Source of the DNA: Sipunculus nudus
Lineage: Eukaryota > Annelida > Sipuncula > Golfingiida > Sipunculidae
Assembly: GCA_026874595.1 (NCBI GenBank)
Contig: CM049311.1
Location: 76,396,453-76,460,452 of the forward strand
Length of the DNA stretch: 64,000 nt
Direction of reading: 5' to 3'
Below the pieces are notes generated by a model, which was not told the DNA's origin, did no database searches, and was given only the letters and a program-made list of their open reading frames with translations. How positions within the stretch are numbered: position 1 is the stretch's first letter; each line of letters opens with the position of its first letter. The translations under genes were made by a program, and so were the position numbers. This document shows positions 23,745 to 36,404 of the stretch, in pieces.

Positions 23745-25790
23745 TTGGGCAAAATGTGAATGATGTACATGGTTTAATAAATGAAGTTACACTAAAATGA
23801 GAAAAATACAAATTTGAGGAAATACCAGATACCCATTTACATATATGTGATGTACTTGCAAATGTACTAATTACTGAGCTGTTTTAAAACTATGTGGAAA
23901 ATTTGGATTACAACATCCTTAGTGTACAAATAGGCCTACACCAGTGCCAGAGTGAAGATATGGACATGCAGACTGAACCTTACACAATCTTAATTGAGAG
24001 ATCAGACATTAGAGATATTAGAGTCTTGACCAGCATAATGTCTGTCAGAGTGCCACTACATCCTTCAGTGAGGAGCGCACTTAAGGCTCTATGATGATGC
24101 AAATATTTTCTTCAGTCCTCATGGCCTACAAGTACACTGGCACTTCATATAAACCAGACCAATTGTAAGCTTTTTCAGTGTACTTTCTAACAACACCTAA
24201 AATGAGCGAGATAAATTCGATTTGAACTCAGCATATTGGTAAATCCCTCTCCATAATTGACCTATCCACCACAGCCCAAATACTCCGCCCTTTTAACCTA
24301 ATTCTTAAAAAGAGCCCCCAAAACGCTCCTGTACAGAAGGTCTTCCATGCCCTTGGTAGTGACAGCTGCTTACAACATAAAAATGACGTCATAAAGGTAA
24401 ATGATTCATGATGTCATATTGACTGACGTCATTAACTGGTATCGCTGTCCTCCATTTTTTAATATTTCAAAGTCATTATATATATTTGCAATATTTTGGA
24501 TTATTTGTCTCATACGCATTACGTGCCAGGTAAGACATCATTAATTACTCGTTAGTTGGAGGAATCTCTCCTGCAACCTATAGCCTAGCACTTTATATAC
24601 TGCCTCTTTTGTATAAACAAAAATATCCGGAAAACATGCTGACATGGGTACTGGTACAGACTACACCTGTTCTGTTTGACAGAGCTCTGTCAAATTATGC
24701 AAATTTATTTTTGTTGGATGATTGACGCTGCAAAATGTCTATGATCACCTGACTGGTTGTTCAGTAGTCCAATGCTTATGATTATTAATTGAATAGATGT
24801 GCGATTAAGGTCACATAGAGTTCATGGATGGGTCAATTGCTGAATTTTTGACCGTATGAATACAAGCATGGCTTGCATGGGTTACTGGATGCAGCCAACT
24901 TGTATGCGAAAGAGGAAATGACTTGTTACAAAAGAGACAGAATTTCAGTTTGGGTTGTGTGTTTATATATATTCTTTTGTGTTAGTTCATCATTAGTACC
25001 CCAATATTAAGAGTATTGGCTGTTTACCATGATATGAATGCAACATGATAGAAGACCACTACGATGCATTCCTCAATCCAGCTTGGATCACAACACAAGT
25101 TAGGCTTACCAATATAAATGCCTACTGAGTCTTTTTGTCACGGCTAGCTGTTTTGCTGTTAATAGACTTCTTTGTAGGATGATTTCTTCTTCACAAACGT
25201 GGCCGGTGAATACATTACCTCCTGAAATTTTGTCAGTAAAGTTAATTACAACCTCTAACATATAAGGCAAAAAAAATTTAATCTGGAGACAGGAAATAGC
25301 AGCAGACAGGAGATATATATATATATTTATCACAGGCTTCACTGTACAAGAAAGAAACCATATACTAGGCCCAGCAGTTTCCTTTTATTATTACAAATTA
25401 TGTTATCTGTCATTTTATATATTTTCAATGATAAAGCAGTAAAACTCCCCCTTTGTTTCATGTTTATTCTGCCTGCTGCATCTGGATAATCAGATAGGCT
25501 AATCTCTCTTAATGAGCTTCCCATTGCTGGTAAAGTAATATTACTTTGAGTTAATTATTATGATTTTCCTATCGCCTGTGATTTTTCTCAGCTTCCTGGC
25601 TGGCTAGGCTATAATACAACCAGCTATTATCATGTCATATACCAGTTTCATGTTTCCTTGGCTGTGATGAGATTCACACTTAGTCTGGAATGTTCACACA
25701 AAAATAAGTGCAAAATTAATAAAAAATATGCTTTAAGGATGAAACAAATGTCTAATTATTTAACAATGTACTGCACTTGTGGGTTTGTGG
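23745..25790. other. Low-copy intron sequence with CRE cluster
   Basis: No repeat family with a second copy in the window was noticed. Besides the paired TGACGTCA sites it contains a short open frame (23894-24094) without recognisable domain. Confidence 0.4.
24375..24540. promoter_or_regulatory. Cluster of CRE/ATF-type sites, possible promoter
   Basis: Two perfect TGACGTCA palindromes lie at 24384-24391 and 24424-24431, 40 bases apart, with a related ATGATGTCAT between them. A plus-strand donor-like CCAG|GTAAGA follows near 24532. No coding sequence could be linked to it. A CREB/ATF-responsive promoter or enhancer inside FBXO3 intron 2 is the inference; transposable-element origin is the alternative. 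Confidence 0.35.
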
Positions 25791-25794
25791 CCTA

Positions 25795-26075
25795 ATCTGA
25801 CCACCTTCCCTGCCCAGAATCTCCTTGCCAAAGTCTTTACCTCACAGGGTTGCCCTCTCCACCAAAGAATGAATGGTTATGCAGCAGGCAAAATGTAGGG
25901 TGAAAAGTGTTTAGCACCTATAAAGGCTGCTTGGGTTGTACCTGTATGCTTACTCGAGGGCTCAGAAAAGCTAAAAGAATGAATGGGCCCAAAGGATCAG
26001 GGGGAAAGGGGAAAAGTTGTAGGGAGTGATATCTGATTCAAACCCCCGACCTTTACCTTTCACATGGTTCCACCT
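25795..26075. mobile_element. SINE-like fragment, copy 2
   Basis: Shares CTTGCCAAAGTCTTTACC, TTGCCCTCTCCACC and GGCTGCTTGGGTTGTACCTG style words with 9712-9895. On the minus strand GGTTTGAATCA (near 26035-26050) resembles an RNA polymerase III B box. Element N copy 2 abuts it at 26080. Confidence 0.38.
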
Positions 26076-26079
26076 ATGC

Positions 26080-26422
26080 AACTAGAAATCTGCATTCTAA
26101 GGAATGCAAGCCTCTGCCATGTGGGGCCCCTATCATGGGATGCATCCAAAACCATGTTTGCATTGACTTATTAGACCCATATTCCAAGGTAAATTTGTGT
26201 ACAAGTGACTGTACATTTGTGAATATTCCCTGATGATGTTCCCAAATCCATATCATGTACTGGATCCACAGCAAAATCTAACAGAGGAGGCCCATTACCT
26301 AACTACACTGAAAATTTTATGAGATACAGTTTATGATTTGGTGAGTTACATTGTGAACAAACACACACACAAACACACACTTGAATGAGGATGAATGCAT
26401 ACCTTCCTGACAGAGGCAATAA
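26080..26422 (+). mobile_element. Family N short element, copy 2
   Basis: Starts AACTAGAAATCTGCATTCTA with the perfect hairpin TGCATTC-TAAG-GAATGCA followed by AGCCTCTGCC, and ends CTGACAGAGGCAATAA. It is colinear with copy 1 except for about 40 extra bases near 26120-26160, and carries a short ACACACACAAACACACAC tract. It lies immediately after a SINE-like fragment. Confidence 0.6.
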
Positions 26423-26813
26423 GCCTGTGCTTGGCAGTTGCTATAAAGCCATATTTTATGATAAACTTACCACTGCCAGGAATATCTGGAAAAGGAATGG
26501 TGATGGACGAATGGGAACTACAGATGTATATTATGACACAAAAACAGCTTACAACTTGACTAATAGCAACCAGTAAATAAATAAGTCTGGCTGTGGCTGC
26601 CTGGGCAATAATGTGACTCCTGTTACCAGCTAGGCCACATGTAACAGTCACACTTCCCAAGCCTCATTAGAGTTAACACCTCGTCTTTCATCTTCCTGTG
26701 TATTTGAGTGCAGGCAAGCATTATTTGTTTCATGATGTTATCACTGATCATGGGACAGGGACGCCATTTCAGGTTATCACATCTGTTATCTTGTTATCTA
26801 CATATGTAAATAT

Positions 26814-28155
26814 AACTAGAATATCAGCAAAAGCTGACAAAAGCCCTCAGCCAAAAGAACAGTGTTTAGAGGTGGTAACAGTAACAAGTACTAAATATCT
26901 GTTCTCACATGGTTGATATCTGTACATATCTCAGTTATAAATTTAAAATGGAGAGGTATGTACCATGATTCATAACAATCCACCAAATGCTTCCTGAAAA
27001 ATAAGCTTCTAAGTTTTATTCTATTATAAGCTCTGTGACCTTGAAAAGTAGGTCAAGGTCACCCATGTTCGAACATGAACGAGATTTTTGTCGATATACA
27101 TCTTCACCAAAGAAATAAAATTCCTGTTGTGAATCCTTTTAGAGATATCCCACTCACAAGGCCAAAGTTGAAAAATCCAAGAAAAATCCAATAAAAAATC
27201 AGAAATTGCAGGTGGCACCCCCAAACTTGTGCAGCAGTTACAGACCATCAGTCCCTATGATCATAGTAAGTATTGTGCAAAAACCATCCAATGGTTCCTG
27301 AGAAATAAGCTTCTAAATGTTTTTTCTATAATCAGATATAAAACGTAGAAAAATAGGTCAAGGTCACCCATCTTCGAACTTGACCGAGATTTTGTCAATA
27401 TACATCTTCTCCGAAAAAATAAAATTCTTACGGTGAATCCTTTTCGAGATATCCCGCTCACAAGCCCAAAGTTGAAAAAACCAATAAAAATTCATTAAAA
27501 ATCAGAAATTGTAGGTGGTGCCACCAAACTTGTATAGCAGGTACAGACTATCAGTCCCAATAACCATAGTAAGTTTTGTGAAAATCCACCAAATGGTTTC
27601 TGAGTAATAAGCATCTAAGTGATTTTTCTATAATCAGCTCTAAAACGTAGAAAAATAGGTCAAGGTCACCCATCTTCGAACTTGACCGAGATTTTGTCAA
27701 TATACATCTTCTCCGAAAAAATAAAATTCTTACGGTGAATCCTTTTCGAGATATCCCGCTCACAATCCCAAAGTTGAAAAATCCGACAAAAATTCATTAA
27801 AAATCAGAAATTGTAGGTGGCGCCACCAAACTTGTAAAGCAGGTACAGACCATCAGTCCCTATGATCATAGTACGTTTTGTGAAAATCCACCAAATGGTT
27901 CCTGAGTGATAAGCATCTAAGTGTTTTTCTATAATCAGCTCTAAAATGTAGAAAAATAGGTCAAGGTCACCCATCTTCGAACTTGACCGAGATTTTGTCG
28001 ATGTACATCTTTACCGAGGAAATAAAATTCTGACGGTGAATCCTTTTCAAGATATCCCGCTCACAAGGTAAAAGTTAACGGACGCCGGACGGACGGACGG
28101 ACGGACAGCTTGGGTGACGACAATAGCCCATCAGCCTAAGGGCTGAGGGCTAAAA
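26814..28155 (+). mobile_element. Family C element, copy 2
   Basis: Same ends and core as copy 1, with one more unit of about 300 bases; boxes at 27210, 27515 and 27816 (the last exact). Several units are almost identical to each other, for example around 27350-27470 and 27650-27770, so the array has homogenised or expanded recently. It ends GGGCTGAGGGCTAAAAA at 28155. Confidence 0.75.
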
Positions 28156-28329
28156 AGACATGTTGTCAGTGTTCATCATCACTAGTTTAACTAGTCCTTC
28201 CTCTCACTAACAACAAGGAAAGATGTACACGGGCTTCTTGATATAGGTACTGACATATATGTAAAGTACAAAAGCTTGCCAGAAACAAAATTAATGTGCA
28301 ACTGTTGCTTCCCCAAAGCTTGGTCATAG

Positions 28330-28490
28330 GACCGATGACCCCCCCCCCTGATACATACTCATTTGTGAGTGATGCACAGCTGTGGGGTACAGGCTTCCCA
28401 TTAAGCCTGCAGAGCACTCACCCTGGGTTAGGGGCTGGCCATGACCTGCTGACTTTGAGTCTTGTGCTCTACCCCTAAACCACAGAAGGC
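28330..28490 (-). mobile_element. tRNA-derived SINE-like element
   Basis: The minus strand begins GGCCTTCTG then TGGTTTAGGGGTAGAGC (A box, 28482-28464) and CACAAGACTCAAAGTCAGC, like the D- and anticodon-arm half of a tRNA. The B-box region (GGTCATGGCCAGCCCC) is degenerate. A C run of about 10 (28341-28350) lies near its far end. Confidence 0.5.
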
Positions 28491-28499
28491 CATTCTAAA

Positions 28500-30580
28500 G
28501 CTCTATAAATATTTCAACATTTTGCCTTGGAGGCTCTAGCATGGCTCTGAGGACCTTCCATTTAATGGTCAAACAAGATTAAATCTGCAAAAATACCACA
28601 ACTTTTCAAGAAATGGCAAAATCTTTCAACCTGGTAATCAACCATAGCTTTAGCCTTTGAAATTCCCTGATTCCTCTAATTAACATAGAATTTCCTGACT
28701 TTTTATGAAATTCCCTGACTTTTCCCTGACTGCAGTACAATACAGTCATAAAACTTAGCATACCTAGCTTAAAACTTTCATCAACTCTGTACAACATTTG
28801 GCAGGTGGCCCTACTGCCATTGTATACAATGCTTGTAGTTTCTGAATTAAAACCTGTAGACAATTCAGATCGTTTCAGACCGTGACTGCATTAATATGAA
28901 AAGGGTACAAAGGGATATTTTGGGTTTATTTTCAGCATAGATTGTGTAGTCAAATCTTACAAAACTGTGACATAATTTTCTAATCAGACTTTTATGTGAC
29001 AGTACACAGTGTCGCACTTCACTAACATGTGTTCACCTTGTTAGTGACAGGACAAATCCGTCCCTAATACATATGAATGGGTGGCTTCTATTTGGGACAA
29101 TGTATGAGCGTATGTACACGTGTTTGCATATGCATAAGTGACATTTAGGTGTAGTATGTGTGTGCATGGGTGGTGTATGTATTATGTACACAGATACACA
29201 TATGTGCACAGTTGTATGCATATATATGCACAGGTATATGTATGTGCAGAGGTATATGTGCATGACCATAATTACATGAATATGCAGGAGTATGTACATA
29301 GGTACCAGTATATGTATGTGCACAGTATGTGCACAGGTTTATGCATGGGAACAGGTGTAAATATATGCACAGGTGTATGTATATGCACAGATCTATGTAC
29401 ATGTGTTGAAATGGGTAAGGAGGTGATGATTGTGAAGCAATGGGATATTAACTGGTGGAGTGGTGATCTGGGATTGGGGAGGGTAGAGTGGTAGGGGTAG
29501 CTTTGCACAAGTGTATCAATAAGTTCAGTGAATTGAGTGAAGTATCAAATTTTCCATGATATTCTAGTTATATTTAAATTAAAGTGATTGAGTGAGGTTG
29601 CATCAGAAGGTATCATCTACAGTCCAGACTAAAACAGGAAATCAATTTTAATAGTTATTTTACAGCCAGTTGAGGAGAAAAACAACTGACTGATTTTACA
29701 GTTAAGAGTCTGGTAGCTCCATTCCTATGGTTCCTGTGTTCCACTTATCATAGATGTCTGGATGATCACTCCAGCAGATGACTGATGCAGTTACTGTCTG
29801 GATTATATATAGCACTGCCTTGACAGGGAAAAAATGGGAATATTTTCCTGTCACTAATCCTGTGCAGAAACTGTCCCTTTGACCTAAGATTCCCACTTTT
29901 TGAGACTTGAGCTGGATCTTATCTTCTCCACCTATCAGGATGAATGAGGATATGTATGTCTGTCTCTCTTTATGTATGTTTGACTGTAGAGTACTGTGTA
30001 ATCAGAAAATTTGGTGGGTCTTAAATTTTGTGGTTTTGTCCTGAATAATTTTTTTTTTTGGTTAAAACTTTCATGGATGAATCATACCTGAGTAGTATGG
30101 TGTTTTTTACTGACTTTACTGATGATGATTACTCTGATGTATACATCAAGACAAGCAGTGCAAAATGACCTTTTCCAGCATAATAATATGAGAGAGAGCC
30201 ATTGCTAACCTGGACAGTAATGAAGGCAAACACAGTGTCATTACTCAATGCATAGCAATGAATGGCTAGCTCTTTTAAACTTCTATAATAAAATAAATGA
30301 TCATATATTTTAATTTTGTGGGATAAAGTTACTCACAAAAACCATGGAATAAAACCTCCATGAATAATTCAGATTCTCCAGTATTTACATATACTGTACA
30401 GATTTACAGCAAGACCTGAATTATCCATAGCTGGTTTATTTGATAATTTGCTTATCTAAAAATTAAAAGAAGGTACAATAATATTATACCATTTTATAAG
30501 GCCTGTAATGTGTGAGGGCCCTTAGAATCAATTCAATTATGGATTCTTTACCTTCAAGTCAATTCTCAATTCAATCCTTA
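28500..30580. other. Low-copy intron sequence around the GT-rich minisatellite
   Basis: No supported exon or element other than the minisatellite. A repeated word AATTCCCTGA/TTTCCTGACTTTT occurs near 28660-28730. Confidence 0.4.
29100..29405. repeat. Complex GT/TATG-rich minisatellite
   Basis: Loose repeats of words such as ATATGTGCACAGGTATATGT and ATGTATGTGCACAG. Because units lack stop codons, long open frames appear on both strands (about 85-118 codons); these encode His/Tyr/Ile/Val-rich low-complexity peptides and are not genes. Confidence 0.85.
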
Positions 30581-30588
30581 CTTACATC

Positions 30589-30616
30589 AAGGAGTTTATA
30601 GTCCTATAAACTCCTT
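30589..30616. repeat. Perfect 13-bp stem, 2-base loop
   Basis: AAGGAGTTTATAG-TC-CTATAAACTCCTT. It lies about 30 bases upstream of the start of a family E copy and may be a small target-site or snap-back inversion. Confidence 0.8.
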
Positions 30617-30646
30617 GCTTACATATAGTTGATTTCAGACTTTAAA

Positions 30647-32549
30647 ACAAGGGACCCATGGGTCACAATGTTGGAAAGTTTTAGCAAATGCACAATATAC
30701 TTATTTCTTTGGGTTTTTCATTTATATTAGCATTTGATAGGCATAGAGGAAAAGGCCCTGATAAAATGAACCCGGTTTATTATAAAACTAGACATTTCTT
30801 GGCACCGCTGGTGCCATAGTATCGCCAGACAAATGAGGTTTTGTGGTATTTTGTTGATATAATGTGATGTATTTGTATTTTAGCAATGAATGTGAGAAAC
30901 ATTTGTACAAAATATAGGAATATTTTGGATTGGGAAGGACAATTGATCAAAGGGTTTTTGACTTATAATGCTCACAGTGCTGTCAAGTGGCCCTTTTTAA
31001 GATATTCATGATTTTATGTTTTTCACAAAATATGGGAATATTCAAGGTCAAGGTCACTCTCATAGTCACGGTCATGACCCCAAATCAATAAACTGCATTC
31101 CAAAATATCCAACATTTGAAAAAAAAATTAAATTTAAAAAAAAATAATTTAAATTAAATTAAATTTTAAAATTAAATTTAAAATTAAATATACCTCATTC
31201 CACAAACCATATCTATATACATGCATAAAATGAAAGAAATCTGTCCATTACTGTTTGACTTATAATGCTCACAGTATATACTGTCAAGTGGCAATGATGG
31301 GGTATTCAAAGGCGCAAAAAACAAGAAAAGGACAACAGGTGGCGCCACCTATCTTCTGCAAAAGACAAAACTATCCAAGATCTTCTGTCAACTTGATTTT
31401 TGGACCAATCCATGCATCCCTTTTTAAGATATTCATGATTTTATGTGATTTTCACCATATATGGTAATATTCAAGGTCAAAGCCACTCTCAAAGGAAAGG
31501 TCATGACCCCAATTTTATTATATATCATCCCATAACCCATACCTATGTACATGCATAATATTGAAGAAATCTGTCAATCAGTTTTTGACTTGTGATGCTA
31601 AAAGTACTGTCAAGTGGCAATGATGGGGGTATAAAACGGCACAAAAACAAGAAAAGGATACTAGGTGGCACCACCAGTTTCCGGTACAAGACATCACTAT
31701 CCAAGATCTTTGTCCAACTTGATTTTTGGATAAATCCATGAAAGATTTCTTGAGATATTTAAGAATTTGTGTGATTTTCCCCAAAAATGGATCTATTCAA
31801 GGTCAAGGTCACTCTCCTAGTTGAGGTCATGACCCCATTTTAAATAGGCTTCGTCCTCTCACCTATATCTATAAATGTGTCAAGTTTGAAAAAGATCCTT
31901 GAAATATTTTTTTAGTTATTGTGTCCAAAAGAAATCTCTGCGGCGGCGGCGGCGCAACCGTGCCTAAACCATAGTATCTCCAGACTATGTCTGGCGATAC
32001 AATAATGGACATGAGCCCAAGTATTATAATAAACATTAATTTATATACTGAAATAAAATGCTGTAAAAAGTCAAAAGAGCTTAAACAAAATCTAAACAGC
32101 ATGTTAAAACAAGCCAATTTAGGTATAAATTGCATTAATATTGTGTAATAAATGAAACTTGTGGCCTGAAACCATTTAATGATGCAATAAGGAAAAAAAT
32201 GGACCTAAGTGTTATATGAAAGGATACATTTCATAAACAAAAAATGTGTGAATGTAATTAAGTTTCCAATAGTCCAATATATGGCTATATGGACTAAAAA
32301 TTAATCCCACAAAAGTTTGCCCAATATTCCTGTTTAACTAAGTTTAACAGTGTTATTCATATCAAGGCCAAGCCAACTTCCAAAACAGATATGAATGAAA
32401 TGCTACAAAGTATTTATACTTTATTAAATCTTAAAAAATGCAATGAGCACTTACATTAGATCCTAATATTTGATCAATTTTGAATATTATGATTCAAATC
32501 CTGAAATTTTTTTGTTAAAAAAAAATTAAATTGTTCTAGCTTTAACATA
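30647..32549 (+). mobile_element. Family E element, copy 3, interrupted by B copy 1
   Basis: The 5' end ACAAGGGACCCATGGGTCAC is at 30647. The sequence continues as far as 30785, where B copy 1 begins, and E sequence resumes at 32005 (GGACATGAGCCCAAG), colinear with 50100-50340 of E copy 5. The 3' end is missing; another E copy starts at 32550. Confidence 0.6.
30786..32004 (+). mobile_element. Family B element, copy 1, full length
   Basis: Starts AACTAGACATTTCTTGG, then the hairpin GGCACCGCTGGTGCC, then GTATCGCCAGAC. Ends with the hairpin CCAGAC-TAT-GTCTGG and CGATACAATA, whose arm GTCTGGCGATAC is the exact inverse of the 5' GTATCGCCAGAC. The core carries an exact GGTGGCGCCACC (31338) and a repeated GACTTATAATGCTCACAGT motif. 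A (GGC)n tract (31940-31955) precedes the 3' hairpin, as in family A. It is inserted into a family E copy (E sequence at 30647-30785 and from 32005). Confidence 0.75.
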
Positions 32550-35500
32550 ACAAGGGACTCATAAGTCATGTTGCTTAGCTGAATTTTGGAAAAAATAAGC
32601 AACTGCAAAATATTTTTATTTCTTTTGGTTTTTCATGTATATTAGCATTTGAAAAGCTAAGAGAAAATGGCCCTGCTAGAATGAATCTCTGTAAATTATA
32701 GAATAATCAACATGAGCTAAAGCATATGCACTGTATAATAAATGAAACCAGTGGCCTGAAACCATTTAATGATGCACCAAGGGAAAAAATGGGTCTACGG
32801 TAAGTGTTATATAAAAATTACATTTCATAAACAAATAATGTGTGAAGGTAATTAAGTTTTCAAAAGTTAGATGAATGGCCATACGGTATTGAAGGGGTGG
32901 GTGGGGGAGGAGTCCCTGTTGTTACTGCTTGTTACTGAAAAAAATTTGAAATTATAAGATTAATCTTGTTTATAGTTAAGGTCTATCAACAGAATAGGGG
33001 GGGGGGGGGCTCCCTGTGGTATTGACTGCAGACAGCCTGATCAAGCTTAAGAAGAAAGAGGGCTTGCCTAGTGATGGGATTACACAACAACAGCCTGGGG
33101 AGCATAGAGAGCTGCACTGAATGACCTACAGTGACCAAAGTGGGCTGCTTGACAATGTAAGGAAATATAACAAGAGCCTCCAAAAAAAATCAATAACAAG
33201 CCTAATTTTGCAGCTTTTATTTTAAAATTTCAGATTTTAACAGATTAAATCCTTATCTGTACATGCTGTAAAAATAAATCCACAGTACTAACAGGAAAAA
33301 AAGTGCCATGGGAAAAGTTGGGCAAAATTTAAGGTACTGATTTTATATTTATGCTAATAATTTTAACAAAATTGCAAAATTCAGATCTGATTTTTGGTAT
33401 ACATTTGAACCTTGATAAAATGAAGTTATATCCATGAAAAAAAGTCTCTAGCTTCAGCAATTCTTATGTAAAGTAAGTAAATATATTTCCTGAGAGAGGG
33501 AGAGAGAGAGGGGTAGAGGCTCTCTGTGGTAGTAACTGCAGACAGCCTGACCCAGCTCATCTAAACAGAGCAAGCTGACCAGGAGTGACATGATTACATA
33601 AGATTCTGGGGAGCTGAGGGCTAGCTGCATACCACTATTCTTGGCTGGTCTGATGTAAACTATACTTGACATGGTGCTTGAAAATCTACAGTTTTGGATC
33701 AATTGGCTTTAAATTTCAGATGTTTACAGATGGAATGCTTATATCTGCATGCTGAGAAAATCAAATGTACATCAGTTACAGGAAAAAAAATGTGCCAGTT
33801 TCAAATTTGGAAAAAATTTGTATTATGCTAATTTGTATTTATGCTAATAACATGGCAAGTTCCAGATCTAAATTTGGGTATACACTTGAATCTTGATAAA
33901 ATAAAGTTATATCCCTGAAAAAAGTCTCTAACTTCAGCAATGCTCATGTTAAATGAGTAAATATATTTCCTAAATTTTTGACAAAGTGCATTATGTTTGG
34001 GCCAAAAACTAGAATATGGGTAGTCTACAAGCGACTACTTGTGTCCGCCTAAATCAGAGAGGTGCGGGTAAAATGGTGATAGGTTATAGAGGTAATGGGA
34101 AAACCTTGTGTGGTAGATGACATATTACATGATAGATATAGATTAGTTGGTATGGTATTGTTATGATGAAGCCTGATCAGTCGAAAATTCAAAAACCTAT
34201 CCAAGATGTATAAACGTGCAAAATTTCAGCCCAATCGGTCAAACGAGTCCTAAGATATCAGCATGGATGTCTGCAGTGCAAACGCATAGGTAGGTGGTGC
34301 CAATCAACAAAAAAATCTATCCAAGATGTATACAAGTGCAAAATTTCATGTGAATAAGTCTAACCACTGCAGAGATATGCATGATTTCATCCCAAGGCAG
34401 ACAAACAGATGGACGCTGTGCAAAAACAGTTGCAGGTGCGGCCACCAGTTTTGGGTATAATAAAGGGCTATGTTAGACCAATAAACATGCAAAATTTCAG
34501 GCTGATATGTCAAACCAGCCCTGAGATATTAGCATGGTTATCTAGAGCATAAACAGGGAGGTAGATGGCGCTACCTGTCAAAAAAATGGAAAAACTATCA
34601 AAGATGAATAAACATGTAAAATTTCAGCCCAATCAGTCAAACGAGTCCTAAGATATCAGCAAGAATGTCTGCACTGCAAACACATAGGTAGGTGGCACCA
34701 CCTGTCATATCAACGAAAAATCTATCCAAGATGTATAAACATGCAAAATTTCAGGAGAATAAGTCCAACCACTGCAGAGATATACATAATTTTATCCAAA
34801 GGCAGACAAACAGATGGCAGCTGTGCAAAAACAGTTGCAGGTGGCACCACCAGTTTTTGGTATGATAAAGGGCTATGTTGGACCTATAAATATGCAAAAT
34901 TTTAGGCTGATCCGTCAAACCAGTCCTGAGATATTAGCATGAATGTCTGGAGTGTAAAAGAGGAGGTAGGTAGCACCACCTGTCACAAAAATCGAAAACC
35001 TATTCAAGATGTATAAACAAGCAAAATTTCAGCCCGATCAGTCAAACTTTTCCAGAGATATGGGGGTTTATGTGTGCACACAGATGCACAGATGGACGCA
35101 GAGTGCAGAGGAAAGGTCAGAGGTCAAAACAAATCTTGGCGCAGCAGTTCACATGTGGCTCAACATAATCCCTCGTTTAATAAAATTCCGCCCAGCAGTT
35201 AGGGAGGAGTTCTATGGACACCTACGCCACTGCGGCGATGTACGGCTGAAAACATAGTATCCCCAAAACTCTGTTTTAGCGGATACAATTATACAATACG
35301 GAATGATTTTCTGGTAAGTACATTGGAAATATATGGGGAATATACATATAAAATATGATCAAAGTCAGATCAGTAATTTTGATATTAGGCAGTCTTGAAG
35401 CATAACAATGCATTTCAATGAAACATTGAGATATTACCTTAAGTTCTAGTGACCCAATTTTCTGCAGGGTAGGAGATTTCGGGGATATCTAACAGTACGC

Positions 35501-35628
35501 AGAATTTGTATTTGTAGGTTCAAAGGTTTCAAAATGTGCCCTGTTAAGGTACAGATGGCCGGACGGACAAATGACGGACAAAGGACCATGACTAAAGCTC
35601 AGATGACTTATACGCAGCTGAGCTAAAA
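32550..35628 (+). mobile_element. Family E element, copy 2, interrupted by A copy 4
   Basis: Starts ACAAGGGACTCATAAGTCAT and ends CAGCTGAGCTAAAA. The left part (32550-34006) has two units of about 490 bases that share CTGCAGACAGCCTGA (near 33029 and 33539) and AATAAAGTTATATCC-like blocks; G runs lie at 32997-33009. The right part (35291-35628) matches 40650-40998. Family A copy 4 sits between them. Confidence 0.65.
34007..35290 (+). mobile_element. Family A element, copy 4, full length
   Basis: Starts AACTAGAATATGGGTAGTCT with the hairpin GTAGTCTACAAGCGACTAC and ends with the hairpin CCCCAAAACTCTGTTTTAGCG plus GATACAATT. The core of about 140-base units is more diverged than in copy 1. It interrupts family E copy 2; E sequence resumes at 35291. 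Confidence 0.75.
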
Positions 35629-35839
35629 TCGAAATCAGTTTTACCAAAATAGTTGTTTGTTAATTTCATTAGATAAAAGAAAACCTCTGTAGCCGCCATT
35701 TATGTTTCTCTCTGTGAGTGGTCCACCAGCGAATGTTTTAAATATATTTAGGGCACATATGAAATAAAGATCTCTGACACTGCAAACTGTTCTGTCAAAT
35801 TTGAGAACTGACAGAAGACTTCAGGATGGTACAGACCAA

Positions 35840-36395
35840 AAAAATTATACCGTAAATCCACTTTTTATGGCCACATGTCTATTTATAGCCAAGCCCTGTG
35901 TTTGCAAGGTCCTTTCAAGTTGCTCCCACCAAGGTCCAAGCACACATTTTAGAACTCCCTTAAAGGTGCCCATTTACCTACATTTTGAAAAAGAAATTTA
36001 TATGATTTCTGGCTTCCACTCTGAATATATTAATCATCTAAGAGTAATCTTGGTTATGAAAAGTTCTTATAAGGCCTATGTGAAGGAAGTATGAACTTGT
36101 TTATCAACAGCATGTTTGTAAACACAGCAATGTTGACAAAACAGGAAAACCATGTAATCCAAGGTGGAAGGTTGCATATATGTGGAGTTAGAAAAGTCAC
36201 TTGTTGCAAAATGCCATTTGTTTATCTGACTTGCTGCCAGATACCCTTGTTGAATTTGTTTTGATTATATTTGCGGGCCCCCGCACATTATAATCATGTT
36301 GATAATAACAAAACAAGCAGCCTGTATGCAATGTTATCCATGTTTTCTGGCCTATTTTTATAAAAGTGCCAAGGGATAACCTTTAGTTTAAAAAG
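35840..36395 (+). mobile_element. Family K repeat, copy 1
   Basis: Contains AAGAAATTTATATGATTTCTGG, AGTTCTTATAAGG, GAACTTGTTTATCAACAGCA, TTGCAAAATGCCATTTG, GACTTGCTGCCAGAT and CCATGTTTTCTGGCCTATTT in the same order as 59260-59910. Function unknown; no terminal repeats recognised. Confidence 0.5.
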
Positions 36396-36404
36396 GTCAG
36401 ATAG

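Noticed and set aside
28464-28482. Possible tRNA gene on the minus strand
   Set aside because: Only the A-box half resembles a tRNA; the B box and acceptor stem are degraded, so a SINE head is more likely.
29033-29508. Overlapping long open frames on both strands
   Set aside because: They arise from a stop-poor GT/TATG minisatellite; simultaneous openness on both strands is typical of simple repeats.
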